Shown in pieces: positions 51,250-61,100 of a stretch of 64,000 nucleotides of DNA (position 1 is the stretch's first letter; every line of letters starts with the position of its first letter). The stretch spans positions 1-64,000 of the forward strand of contig UQWA01000010.1 of NCBI GenBank assembly GCA_900544685.1, in the 5' to 3' direction. The position numbers were made by a program, and so were the translations under genes. This DNA comes from an uncultured Lachnospiraceae bacterium. Its GTDB lineage: Bacteria; Bacillota; Clostridia; Lachnospirales; Lachnospiraceae. The notes beneath the pieces were generated by a model. It ran no database searches, was not told the origin of the DNA, and was given only the letters and a program-made list of their open reading frames with translations.

Positions 51250-53031
51250 ATGAAGAGGCAGGAGCAGCAGGTGGAAAACACCTGGCGTCTGGAGGATATT
51301 TATGAGAATGAGGATCTTTTCTCCCAGGATGCAGAAAAGTTAGATGCACGGATGGATCAGTTCGCAGGACTTCAGGGGACTTTGAAGGACGGCAGTGAAG
51401 CATTGTTAAAGGTAATGCAGCTTTATGAAGAGATGAATCAGATTTTTGAGAAGCTGTATGTGTATGCAAATCAGCGTAATCATGAGGATACTGCCAATAC
51501 GAAGTATCAGAAAATGAGCGGCGAAATGAATATCGTAGCTGCCAGACTGAGTCAGGTAACAGCATGGCTGGAAAGTGAGATCCTGGAACTGGATGAGGCT
51601 GTATTGAGACAGGAAATGGAGTTAGAACCAGAATTAAAGAAATACGACTGGTTCCTGATTCAGATTACCAGAAAGAAAGCACACATTCTGGATAAGGAAA
51701 AAGAAGCACTGATGGCAAGGGTAGGAGAACTGGCACAGACACCTTCTAACGTATTTGCCATGTTTAACAATGCGGATATTACCTTCCCGGAGATTACGGA
51801 TGAAAAAGGAGAAAAACGGAAGTTGACTGTGGGAACTTTTATTTCCTGCATGGAAAGTAAAGACCGGATTTTAAGACAGCATGCATTCCAGGCTTTGTAC
51901 GGTGAATATAAGCAGTATATTAATACACTGTCAGCCGCATATTATGGTAATGCAAAGCAGGCAGACTTTTTTGCAAAAGAGCGTCATTATGCCAATGCAA
52001 TGGAAGAAGCACTGGATGGAAGCAATATTCCTGTCTCAGTATATCAGAATCTGATTGAGACAATGAAAAAACGTCTTCCTGCCATGTACCGCTATGTGGC
52101 ACTTCGTAAGAAGCTTCTTGGATATGAAGAACTCCATATGTACGATGTATACGTTCCGATGGTCGATACTCCGGAAAAGAAATACAGCTTTGAGGAAGCA
52201 AAAGAGATGGTAAAACGTGCTCTTGCACCGCTGGGAGAAGACTATCAGGCACTGCTTCAGAAAGGTTTCGACAACCGGTGGATTGATGTTTATGAAAATG
52301 AAGGAAAAAGAACCGGGGCCTACTCCTGGGGAGCATACGGTACTCATCCATACGTATTGCTGAATTACCATGGCAGCCTGAATGATGTATTTACTCTGGC
52401 ACATGAGATGGGACATGCCCTTCATTCCTGGCACTCCGATCATAAACAGCCATATCTGTATGCAGGATACAAGATCTTTGTGGCAGAAGTAGCATCTACC
52501 TGTAACGAAGCACTGCTGATTTCAGATCTGTTAAAACGAACCAATGATCAGACAGAACGAAAGTATTTGATCAATTATTTCCTGGATCAGTTTAAGGGAA
52601 CCATGTATCGTCAGACCATGTTTGCAGAATTTGAGATGCTGACACATGATATCGTAAGTCAGGGCGGCGTACTGACGGCAGAGCAGTTGTGTGAACTGTA
52701 TCTGACACTAAACAAAAAGTATTTTGGCGAAGAAATGATTTCCGATCCGGAGATTGCATACGAGTGGGCACGTATACCACATTTTTATACTCCGTTTTAT
52801 GTATATCAGTATGCAACCGGATTTGCGGCAGCCATTGCCATCAGCAGTAAGATTTTAAAAGGCGAAGAAGGTATTGTGGAAAAATATAAACAGTTCTTAA
52901 GCGGTGGAAGTTCCATGGATCCAATTGATCTGTTAAAGCTTTGTGATGTCGATATGTCCACACCACAGCCAGTGGAAGAAGCACTGGATGTGTTTGAAAG
53001 CTATCTGAGTGAGCTGGAGAAAAGCATTTAG
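51250..53031 (+). CDS. pepF: Oligoendopeptidase F
   Basis: M3 zinc metallopeptidase that cleaves medium-length peptides in the cytoplasm. The 593-residue product has the zinc motif HEMGH (385-389) followed by the Glu-containing EVASTCNEALL. AGGAGG supports the ATG at 51250 over one at 51223. No signal peptide. It forms its own unit between element B and a small Nif11-like gene. Confidence 0.95.
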   Translation: MKRQEQQVENTWRLEDIYENEDLFSQDAEKLDARMDQFAGLQGTLKDGSEALLKVMQLYEEMNQIFEKLYVYANQRNHEDTANTKYQKMSGEMNIVAARLSQVTAWLESEILELDEAVLRQEMELEPELKKYDWFLIQITRKKAHILDKEKEALMARVGELAQTPSNVFAMFNNADITFPEITDEKGEKRKLTVGTFISCMESKDRILRQHAFQALYGEYKQYINTLSAAYYGNAKQADFFAKERHYANAMEEALDGSNIPVSVYQNLIETMKKRLPAMYRYVALRKKLLGYEELHMYDVYVPMVDTPEKKYSFEEAKEMVKRALAPLGEDYQALLQKGFDNRWIDVYENEGKRTGAYSWGAYGTHPYVLLNYHGSLNDVFTLAHEMGHALHSWHSDHKQPYLYAGYKIFVAEVASTCNEALLISDLLKRTNDQTERKYLINYFLDQFKGTMYRQTMFAEFEMLTHDIVSQGGVLTAEQLCELYLTLNKKYFGEEMISDPEIAYEWARIPHFYTPFYVYQYATGFAAAIAISSKILKGEEGIVEKYKQFLSGGSSMDPIDLLKLCDVDMSTPQPVEEALDVFESYLSELEKSI

Positions 53032-53034
53032 TAC

Positions 53035-53064
53035 TTGCAAAAGCAGTAACGACTGATATATGAT
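53035..53064 (+). promoter_or_regulatory. Possible promoter of the small Nif11-like gene
   Basis: TTGCAA (53035-53040), 18-base spacer, TATGAT (53059-53064). Moderate match only. Confidence 0.35.
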
Positions 53065-53150
53065 AGAAAAAATGAATGCCTGATGGATTTTATTCATTAA
53101 GACAAACATGGGGATATATGAGCGAAAACAAGGATTGGGAGGAAAAATAT

Positions 53151-53432
53151 ATGAATACCGTAGAGATTTTGGAACAGCTTCAGCATGATGCAAGAAAAGA
53201 TGAGACCTTGAGAAAAACCTTGTTGGATACTCAGAAAGCAAAAGATCCGCTTCGTGAATTCTGCAGTACCTGCCGCAGACTGGGATATGAATTATATGAG
53301 ATGGAAGTGGTGAATGCAGGAGAAGAATTCTATGCATCCATGCGCCGCAGTACCAATGGGGGCGGAGAGAATTCACCACTTCTGGACGGCGAAGATGATT
53401 TTTATGAACTATTTATGGCGGGGCTGAAGTAG
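53151..53432 (+). CDS. Small Nif11-like protein
   Basis: A 93-residue protein without signal peptide or membrane helix. The first half (VEILEQLQHDARKDETLRKTLL, then CRRLGYEL) resembles the helical Nif11-type leader domain; the second half contains a Gly-Gly-Gly followed by an acidic segment (SPLLDGEDDFYELF). Two cysteines (CSTC) lie mid-protein. GGGAGG 8 bases upstream favours the ATG at 53151; ATGs at 53118 and 53076 are in frame. It is 12 bases before an FGGY kinase. No maturation enzyme is nearby, so a peptide-natural-product role is unsupported; a conserved housekeeping role is as likely. Confidence 0.55.
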   Translation: MNTVEILEQLQHDARKDETLRKTLLDTQKAKDPLREFCSTCRRLGYELYEMEVVNAGEEFYASMRRSTNGGGENSPLLDGEDDFYELFMAGLK

Positions 53433-53444
53433 AAGGAAGTTGAA

Positions 53445-54755
53445 ATGAAAGCACTAGGTATTGATATTGGTACAACAACAATTAGTGCTGTTGTGATGGA
53501 TATGGATACTCAGAAAGTGGAGAAAGCCTATACTATCAATAACAACAGTTTCCTTGCGGCAGGTCATGTATGGGAGAGATTACAAAATCCCGCTGTGATT
53601 ATTGCAAAAGCGAAGAATCTGGTGGATTCCATTCTGGAAGAATATACTGAGATTGAAAGAATTGGGATGACTGGACAAATGCATGGGATTGTCTATCTTG
53701 ATAAAGAGGGCAGTGCAATCAGTCCGTTATATACCTGGCAGGATCGCAGATGTGATGAAAAGTGCTTTGACGGCAAATGTATCAGTCAGATCATAGAAGA
53801 AAAAACTGGTAAGACAGTACCGACGGGATATGGTCTTGCTACACACATTTATAATTTGAAGGTAGGAAGTGTGCCGCAAAATGCTGTACAGATCTGTACC
53901 ATCATGGATTATCTTGGTATGGTACTCACCGGAGAAAAGAGACCGCTGGTTCATAGCAGTAATGCAGCAAGTCTGGGATTTTATGATGCGAAAGATGGAG
54001 GTTTTGTAAAAGAAGATCTGGAACGACTGGGTGTTGATATCGGGATCCTTCCGACGGTTACGGAGTATTTTACTTTTCTTGGTGAATATCGGGGACGTCT
54101 GGTAAGCGTGGCAATCGGTGATAATCAGGCAAGTTTTCTGGGGGCAGTCTATGATATGGAGAATTCTGTTCTTGTGAACATAGGAACCGGAGGACAAATC
54201 TCAGTACTCTCAGATCACTGTCTTATGGCGGAGAATATAGAGGCACGTCCATTTGTGAAAGGCAGATATCTTCTGGCAGGATCCTCCTTGTGTGGAGGAA
54301 GAGCCTATGCGATGCTGGAGAAGTTTTTTAAAACTTATGCAGAGGCAATGGGTGTCACAGAGACAAATCATTATGCCGTGATGGAAAAACTGCTGGAAAC
54401 CAGAGAAGAAACAGAGAGGCTTATCGTAGATACCAGATTTTCCGGAACCAGGTCAGAGTCTGAACGAAGAGGGAAGATAGAAGACATCTCAACGGAAAAC
54501 TTTACTCCGGCAGCACTCATTTATGGGGTGCTGGAAGGAATGGCTCAGGAACTGTATGACATGTATCAGGTAATTGTAGCAGAAACTGATCGGAGAAAGG
54601 AAAAAATGATTGCATCAGGAAATGGAATCCGAAAAAATGTATGGCTTCAGAGAATTCTGAGTCAGAAGTTTCATATGTCGGTACAATTGGCAGAGTATGA
54701 AGAAGAAGCCGCGGTGGGAGCCGTGAGATCCGCAGAACTTGCGGAAATCCCTTGA
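53445..54755 (+). CDS. FGGY-family carbohydrate kinase
   Basis: A 436-residue sugar kinase with the N-terminal phosphate motif GIDIGTTTISAVV, the substrate region GMTGQMHGIVYL (near 75) and the C-terminal ASGNGIRKN adenosine motif (near 387). The length and the YTWQDRRCD segment are nearer to the sedoheptulokinase branch than to xylulokinase, but the sugar cannot be fixed. It begins 12 bases after the Nif11-like gene. Its stop codon lies inside the -35 box of the valS T-box promoter. Confidence 0.82.
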   Translation: MKALGIDIGTTTISAVVMDMDTQKVEKAYTINNNSFLAAGHVWERLQNPAVIIAKAKNLVDSILEEYTEIERIGMTGQMHGIVYLDKEGSAISPLYTWQDRRCDEKCFDGKCISQIIEEKTGKTVPTGYGLATHIYNLKVGSVPQNAVQICTIMDYLGMVLTGEKRPLVHSSNAASLGFYDAKDGGFVKEDLERLGVDIGILPTVTEYFTFLGEYRGRLVSVAIGDNQASFLGAVYDMENSVLVNIGTGGQISVLSDHCLMAENIEARPFVKGRYLLAGSSLCGGRAYAMLEKFFKTYAEAMGVTETNHYAVMEKLLETREETERLIVDTRFSGTRSESERRGKIEDISTENFTPAALIYGVLEGMAQELYDMYQVIVAETDRRKEKMIASGNGIRKNVWLQRILSQKFHMSVQLAEYEEEAAVGAVRSAELAEIP

Positions 54756-54780
54756 CAAACCTGAACCCTTTCGTTATCAT
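54752..54780 (+). promoter_or_regulatory. Promoter of the valS T-box
   Basis: Consensus TTGACA (54752-54757), 17-base spacer, TATCAT (54775-54780). The -35 box contains the stop codon of the FGGY kinase gene. Confidence 0.7.
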
Positions 54781-54786
54781 GGAACA

Positions 54787-55134
54787 TAGCGAAAGGTTGT
54801 GACAAAGAGGAGTATGTGTGTTATCGCGCCAGAGAAGGATGCCCACAGGCTGGAAGGCACCACGTATGGAGACAGACAGAAGGTAGCTTTGGAACTGAAT
54901 GACTGAAGCCAGACAAGGCATATGGATAAAGGCTAATTCTGGATCAGGAATATGTCTCAATCAGGGAGCAGCTTAATGGAGTGATCCACTGGTGCGTAAG
55001 TCATTCCGGGAATTCCCGTTACAGAATACATAAGATACAGCAGACGAATGCCAGAGATGGAAAGTTGCTGTGAACAAAGGTGGTACCGCGATATTGTCGC
55101 CCTTTGCATGCAGATGTGTGCAGAGGGCGTTTGT
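54787..55134 (+). promoter_or_regulatory. T-box leader, probable Val specifier
   Basis: The antiterminator box AAAGGTGGTACCGCG is at 55076-55090, and the terminator is an 11-bp stem (55098-55108 / 55119-55129, one G-U) followed by TTTGTTATTT. The stem I apical pattern AGAGAAGGATGCC...GGCTGGAAGGC is visible at about 54829-54857. The specifier is best read as GTA at 54883-54885, ahead of GCTTTGGAACTG, which agrees with the valyl-tRNA synthetase gene downstream. Uncharged tRNA-Val would allow read-through. Confidence 0.9.
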
Positions 55135-55358
55135 TATTTCATAGGAAAGTGCATCCTATGAAATAACAAACACTCCGTGAGGGTGCACATTGTCCAGTGG
55201 ACAATGGCTTTGTGCCGACCGGAACGAAGAGAAGACGCACTGCGGCGGTATAGAATTATGTCGCAGAAGCGTCTACGCGCTGCTTCGGTCGTTGCTAAAC
55301 GAGTGCCACCGGCACTCAGCAACCGCCGCAGGCGGAGAATCTCGCAAGCGAGATTCTC
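55129..55358. repeat. Palindromic element C (cluster of hairpins in valS leader)
   Basis: Tandem inverted repeats fill the gap between the T-box terminator and valS: perfect 18-bp arms 55129-55146 / 55154-55171; CATTGTCCA / TGGACAATG (55188-55206); a branched domain bounded by CGACCG (55216-55221) and CGGTCG (55286-55291) with AGACGC / GCGTCT inside; GTTGCT-GAGTGCC / GGCACTC-AGCAAC (55291-55323); CCGCC / GGCGG (55323-55335); GAGAATCTCGC / GCGAGATTCTC (55335-55358). The left arm of the first overlaps the terminator T-tract. No ORF of note. Confidence 0.75.
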
Positions 55359-55397
55359 ATGTTCATTATTTTGACCACAGATTTGAAAGGAGCAGTT

Positions 55398-58049
55398 ATG
55401 AGCAAAGAATTAGCAAAAACCTATGACCCGAAAGGTCTGGAAGACCGTCTCTACCAGAAATGGGTAGACAACGGATATTTTCATGCAAAAGTAAATCCAG
55501 ATAAAAAACCATTTACCATTGTTATGCCGCCGCCAAACGTAACCGGTCAGCTTCATATGGGACATGCACTGGATAACACCATGCAGGATATTCTGATCCG
55601 TTACAAGAGAATGCAGGGGTACGAAGCACTGTGGCAGCCGGGAACAGACCATGCAGCCATTGCCACAGAAGTAAAAGTAACGAATATGCTGAAGGAAAAA
55701 GGCATTGACAAGCATGAAATCGGAAGAGATGCTTTCATGAAATATGCATGGGAGTGGAAAGAAGAATACGGCAGCCGTATCATCAACCAGCTAAAGAAAC
55801 TGGGTGCATCCGCAGACTGGGAGAGAGAACGTTTTACTATGGACGAAGGATGCTCCGAAGCGGTAGAAGAAGTCTTTGTAAAGCTTTACAAAAAGGGCTG
55901 GATCTATAAGGGAAGCCGTATCATCAACTGGTGTCCGGTCTGCCAGACATCCCTGTCTGATGCAGAAGTAGAACATGAAGATCAGGATGGATTCTTCTGG
56001 CATATTAATTATCCGGTAGTGGGAGAAGAAGGACGTTTCGTAGAGATCGCCACCACCCGTCCAGAGACGCTGCTGGGAGATACCGCTGTAGCAGTAAACC
56101 CGACTGATGAAAGATATACCGATATCGTTGGCAAGATGTTAAAGCTGCCACTGACCGATCGTGAGATCCCTGTCATCGTAGATGAATATGTAGACAAAGA
56201 ATTCGGAACAGGCTGTGTAAAGATCACACCGGCTCATGACCCGAACGACTTTGAAGTTGGAAAACGCCATAATCTGGCAGAGATCAACATCCTGAATGAT
56301 GATGCGACCATCAACGAACTGGGCGGCAAATATGCAGGCATGGATCGTTATGAAGCAAGAAAAGCCATGGTAAAAGATCTGGATGATTTAGGTCTCCTGG
56401 TAAAAGTAGTTCCACACAGCCATGCAGTGGGAACTCACGACAGATGCCACACTACCGTAGAACCAATGGTAAAACCACAGTGGTTCGTAAAGATGGCTGA
56501 TATGGCAAAGGCTTCGATCAAAGCACTGGAAGACGGCGAACTGACCTTTGTACCGGAACGTTTTGACAAGACATACTTACACTGGCTGGAAAATATCAAA
56601 GACTGGTGTATCTCCAGACAGCTCTGGTGGGGACACAGAATCCCTGCATATTACTGCGAAGAATGTGGTGAGATGGTAGTAAACAAAGGCGGCGCACCGG
56701 AAAAATGCCCGAAATGCGGATGCACACACTTTAAGCAGGATGAAGATTCTCTGGATACTTGGTTTTCATCTGCACTGTGGCCGTTCTCCACACTCGGATG
56801 GCCACACAACACACCGGAGATGAATTACTTCTATCCGACAGATGTACTGGTAACCGGATATGATATTATTTTCTTCTGGGTTATCCGTATGGTATTCTCC
56901 GGACTGGAACAGACCGGAAAGGCACCATTCCATCATGTACTGATTCACGGTCTTGTACGTGACTCTCAGGGACGTAAGATGAGTAAGTCTCTTGGAAACG
57001 GTATCGATCCACTGGAAGTCATTGATAAATACGGTGCAGATGCACTGCGTCTGACACTGATGACAGGTAATGCACCTGGAAATGATATGCGTTTCTACTG
57101 GGAGAGAGTAGAATCCAGTCGTAACTTTGCAAATAAGATCTGGAATGCCTCCAGATTTATTATGATGAACCTGGAAAAAGCTGAAGTGCCACAGGATATA
57201 CCGGCAGATCAGCTTACCCAGGCAGATAAATGGATCTTATCCAAGGTCAATACGCTGGCAAAAGATGTAACTGAGAACATGGACAAATTCGAACTGGGTA
57301 TTGCAGTACAGAAGGTATACGACTTTATCTGGGAAGAATTCTGTGACTGGTACATCGAGATGGTAAAACCTCGTCTGTACAATGATGAAGATACCACCAA
57401 GGCAGCCGCACTGTGGACACTGAAGACGGTACTTGGAAATGCACTGAAATTACTGCATCCATTTATGCCATTCGTAACAGAAGAGATCTACTGTACACTG
57501 AATCCACAGGAAGAATCCATTATGATCTCTGCATGGCCGGAATATACAGATTGTTGGAACTTCGAAGCAGAAGAAACAGCCGTAGAGACCATCAAAGAAG
57601 CAGTACGTGCAATTCGAAATGTCAGAACCGGCATGAACGTACCGCCAAGTAAGAAAGCAAAAGTATACGTCGTTTCTGAAAATGAAGCAGTTCGTGATAT
57701 TTTCGAAAATGGTAAAGTCTTCTTTGCTACTCTGGGATATGCCAGTGAAGTACTGATCCAGGCAGACAAGGCAGGTATCGCAGATGATGCAGTATCCGCA
57801 GTGATCCATGAAGCAGTGATCTACATGCCATTTGCAGAACTGGTAGATATCGAGAAAGAGATCGAACGACTGAAGAAAGAAGAGCAGCGCCTGACCAAAG
57901 AACTTGCCCGTGTAAACGGAATGCTCAGTAACGAAAAATTTGTCAGCAAAGCACCGGTAGCCAAGATTGAAGAAGAAAAAGGCAAGCTGGCTAAGTATAC
58001 CGATATGATGGCACAGGTGAAGGAAAGACTGGCACAGCTTACGAAATAA
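55398..58049 (+). CDS. valS: Valyl-tRNA synthetase
   Basis: Class I synthetase charging tRNA-Val with an editing domain. The 883-residue product has the HIGH-type motif HMGH (53-56), KMSKS (527-531), a zinc-type knuckle (YYCEECGE...CPKCGC, near 420-440) and a C-terminal coiled coil (EKEIERLKKEEQRLTKELARVNGML). The frame opens at 55359; AAAGGAG near 55386 supports the ATG at 55398. It is controlled by the Val T-box upstream, with element C inserted between. Confidence 0.97.
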   Translation: MSKELAKTYDPKGLEDRLYQKWVDNGYFHAKVNPDKKPFTIVMPPPNVTGQLHMGHALDNTMQDILIRYKRMQGYEALWQPGTDHAAIATEVKVTNMLKEKGIDKHEIGRDAFMKYAWEWKEEYGSRIINQLKKLGASADWERERFTMDEGCSEAVEEVFVKLYKKGWIYKGSRIINWCPVCQTSLSDAEVEHEDQDGFFWHINYPVVGEEGRFVEIATTRPETLLGDTAVAVNPTDERYTDIVGKMLKLPLTDREIPVIVDEYVDKEFGTGCVKITPAHDPNDFEVGKRHNLAEINILNDDATINELGGKYAGMDRYEARKAMVKDLDDLGLLVKVVPHSHAVGTHDRCHTTVEPMVKPQWFVKMADMAKASIKALEDGELTFVPERFDKTYLHWLENIKDWCISRQLWWGHRIPAYYCEECGEMVVNKGGAPEKCPKCGCTHFKQDEDSLDTWFSSALWPFSTLGWPHNTPEMNYFYPTDVLVTGYDIIFFWVIRMVFSGLEQTGKAPFHHVLIHGLVRDSQGRKMSKSLGNGIDPLEVIDKYGADALRLTLMTGNAPGNDMRFYWERVESSRNFANKIWNASRFIMMNLEKAEVPQDIPADQLTQADKWILSKVNTLAKDVTENMDKFELGIAVQKVYDFIWEEFCDWYIEMVKPRLYNDEDTTKAAALWTLKTVLGNALKLLHPFMPFVTEEIYCTLNPQEESIMISAWPEYTDCWNFEAEETAVETIKEAVRAIRNVRTGMNVPPSKKAKVYVVSENEAVRDIFENGKVFFATLGYASEVLIQADKAGIADDAVSAVIHEAVIYMPFAELVDIEKEIERLKKEEQRLTKELARVNGMLSNEKFVSKAPVAKIEEEKGKLAKYTDMMAQVKERLAQLTK

Positions 58050-58120
58050 TAGAGCGTGTCCGGCTGTAACATATTTTGCATCGTCACAGAGCATAGATAT
58101 GCATTATATAGGAGGAATGT

Positions 58121-61100
58121 ATGTCCCTTCAGTTAATACTTGGCAATTCCGGCAGCGGAAAATCCTATGAATTGTATAAGCACATCATAACAGCTTCGGT
58201 TCAGTCACCGGGAACTCGGTTCCTGGTGATTGTGCCGGAGCAATTTACTATGCAGACACAGAAAGAACTGGTGCGTCTGCATCCGAGAAAAGGCATTTTA
58301 AATATTGATATTTTAAGTTTTCAGAGACTGGCACACCGCATTTTTGAAGAGGTGGGAGCCGACCGCAGAACTGTTCTGGAGGATACGGGAAAGACGCTGA
58401 TGTTGCGGCGGGCAGCCACCAGACATCGTGAGGAACTGCGGGTGTTAAAGGGCAATCTGAACAAAAAAGGATATCTGGCACAGATCAAGTCTCTGATATC
58501 TGAGTTCGCTCAGTATGATATAGATCAGGAGAAAATGAATCAGATGCTGGAGGTCAGTAAGGAAAGACCCCAGCTTTATTATAAATTGCAGGATCTGGAT
58601 ATTCTTTACCGTGGATTTGAAGAAGAACTGGCAGGAAAGTACATCACTGCAGAGGAGACGCTGGAGGCGTTGTGTCAGGTGGCGGGACAGTCAGAGATCC
58701 TGAAGGACAGTGTGATTGTATTGGACGGATTTACCGGTTTTACGCCAATTCAGCATAAGCTTTTACGGGAATTACTGGTGCTGGCGAAGGAAGTCTATGT
58801 GACCGTCACCATAGATACGGCAGAAGACTATTTGCGTATTTATGGGGAACACGAATTATTCTATCTCAGTAAGAAAACCATCCGTTCTTTAAGCCATATG
58901 GCGCAGGAGTGTGGCTGTGAGATAAGAGAACCCTGGATTCTGGAAAATAAAGTTCAGCCAAGATTTTGCAGGAGTCGGGAACTGGCACATCTGGAGAAGA
59001 ATATTTTCCGCACCAAAAGAAAAGTGTACAGAGAAAAGATAAATGGGGATATCAGTGTGCATACAGCAGCTAGCCCTGCACAGGAGTCCCATTATGTGGC
59101 AAGAACCATCCGTAGTCTGGTAAAAAATGGGTATCGTTATTCCCAGATTGCCATTATCACAGGAGATCTGGCAGCCTATGCGGATGAATTGCCCCATGTA
59201 TTTCAGGAATATGACATTCCGATCTTCATGGACAGTCGCAGAGCTGTTTTTTCCAATCCATATATCGAGCTGCTGAGGGCAGTATTGGATCTGGCAGGAA
59301 AGGATCAGATGCTGCCTGGCATTTTCCGTATCCTGCGCACAGGAATGTGTGGACTGGCGGCAGAAGATGTGGATATTTTGGAAAATTATACACTGGCAGC
59401 AGGTATGAAGTCCCATGGCAGATGGAAAAAGGAATTCGACTGGATTCCAGAAGGATTTACCATGGAACAGTGTGAAAAATGTGAAGAGATGCGCCGTCAG
59501 ATTATGGAGACACTGGAAGAAAACAGAAAGATTCTGCGGTCTTCTAAGACAACAGTAAGAGAAAAAACAACGGCATTATATCAGCTTGGCTGTGTATACA
59601 AAGTACAGACACAATTGGAACAGTATGCATCCTTTTTTGAAGAAAAGGGTGAGCTGGATATGCAGAAGGAATATGAACAGGTTTATCAGCTGGTGATGGA
59701 TCTGTTTGATAAAATGGTGGAGCTGCTGGGGGAAGAAAAGATGACTTTGGCAGAATACACTGAACTTCTGGAGACTGGATTTGAAGAACTGCGTGTGGGG
59801 ATTATTCCCCCAAGTATGGACCGTGTGCAGGTGGGAGACATCGAGCGAACCCGTCTGAAGGATATCCGTGCACTGTTTTTCATGGGATTGAATGACGGAT
59901 GGGTGCCTGGAAGCGGCAACGGCGGTGGCATGCTGTCCCAGATGGAGCGTGAGACACTGGAAAAAAGCAGGGTAGAACTGGCACCGACAGCGAGACAGGA
60001 GAGTTATATACAGAAGTTTTACCTGTATCAGAATCTGACGAAACCATCTGAAAAACTGTATTTATCTTACTGTAAGGGAACTTCGGATGGCAGTGCCATG
60101 CGTCCGTCCTATGTGATCCGTATGGTGACGCGTCTGTTTCCTGAGATACAGGTGAAAGATGAAGATTATACAGAGAATCTGCTGAAGCGTGCGGTGACGA
60201 CCAGAAGTGGAATAACACTGATGGCAGAAGGACTTCAGAATATCCGTGAGACCAGCCCGTCAGCTGCGTGGATGGAACTGTACCAGTGGTACCGAAAGCA
60301 GGAAAACTGGCAGGAACAGACCGAAGATCTGGTACATGCTGCGTTTCTCAGGTTTGATGAAAGTGGAATCGGAAAAGCAGCAGCGTCAAAATTATACGGG
60401 GAGATTTTAAGTAACAGCGTCAGTCGTCTGGAAAAGTTTGCGTCCTGCGCTTTTGCTCATTTTCTGCAGTACGGTCTGCAGTTAAAGGAGCGGCAGGAAT
60501 ATGAATTCCACCCTGTGGATATGGGATCGGTGACTCACCGGATCATAGAACTCTTTTCCAGAAAAGTGGAACTGGAAGAGGGAAGCTGGGAAGGGCTGAC
60601 GGAAGAGACCAGAAACAGATTAATAGATGAGTGCGTGGATCAGGTTGCAGAAGAATACGGGCATCAGATTCTCCACAGCAGTGCCAGAAATGAGTTCATG
60701 ATTGAACGGCTCAGACGAATTCTGCGCCGTACTGCGTGGGCGCTACAAAAACAGATTCTGGCAGGGAGTTTCCGGCCTGCCGGTTATGAAGTGTCTTTTA
60801 CCCAGGTGGCAGATCTGGATGCGGTAAATATTGCATTGTCAGAGGAAGAAAAAATGCGCCTGAAGGGTAAAATTGACCGGATCGATATCTGTGAGAAGGA
60901 TGGGGAAGTCTACATCAAAGTTATCGATTATAAATCAGGAAATAAATCCTTTGACCTGGTGGCATTGTATTATGGACTGCAGCTTCAGCTGGTGGTTTAT
61001 CTGAATGCGGCAGTGGAGATGGAACAGAGAATCCATAAAGAAAAGGAGATCATTCCGGCAGGAATTTTTTACTATCATGTGAAGGATCCCATGCTGACCG

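Noticed and set aside
55129..55358. CRISPR array near valS
   Set aside because: The repeats are inverted, different from each other and have no regular spacers.
57450..58094. 214-residue minus-strand protein opposite valS
   Set aside because: Shadow frame, Cys/Phe-rich, opposite the conserved end of ValS.
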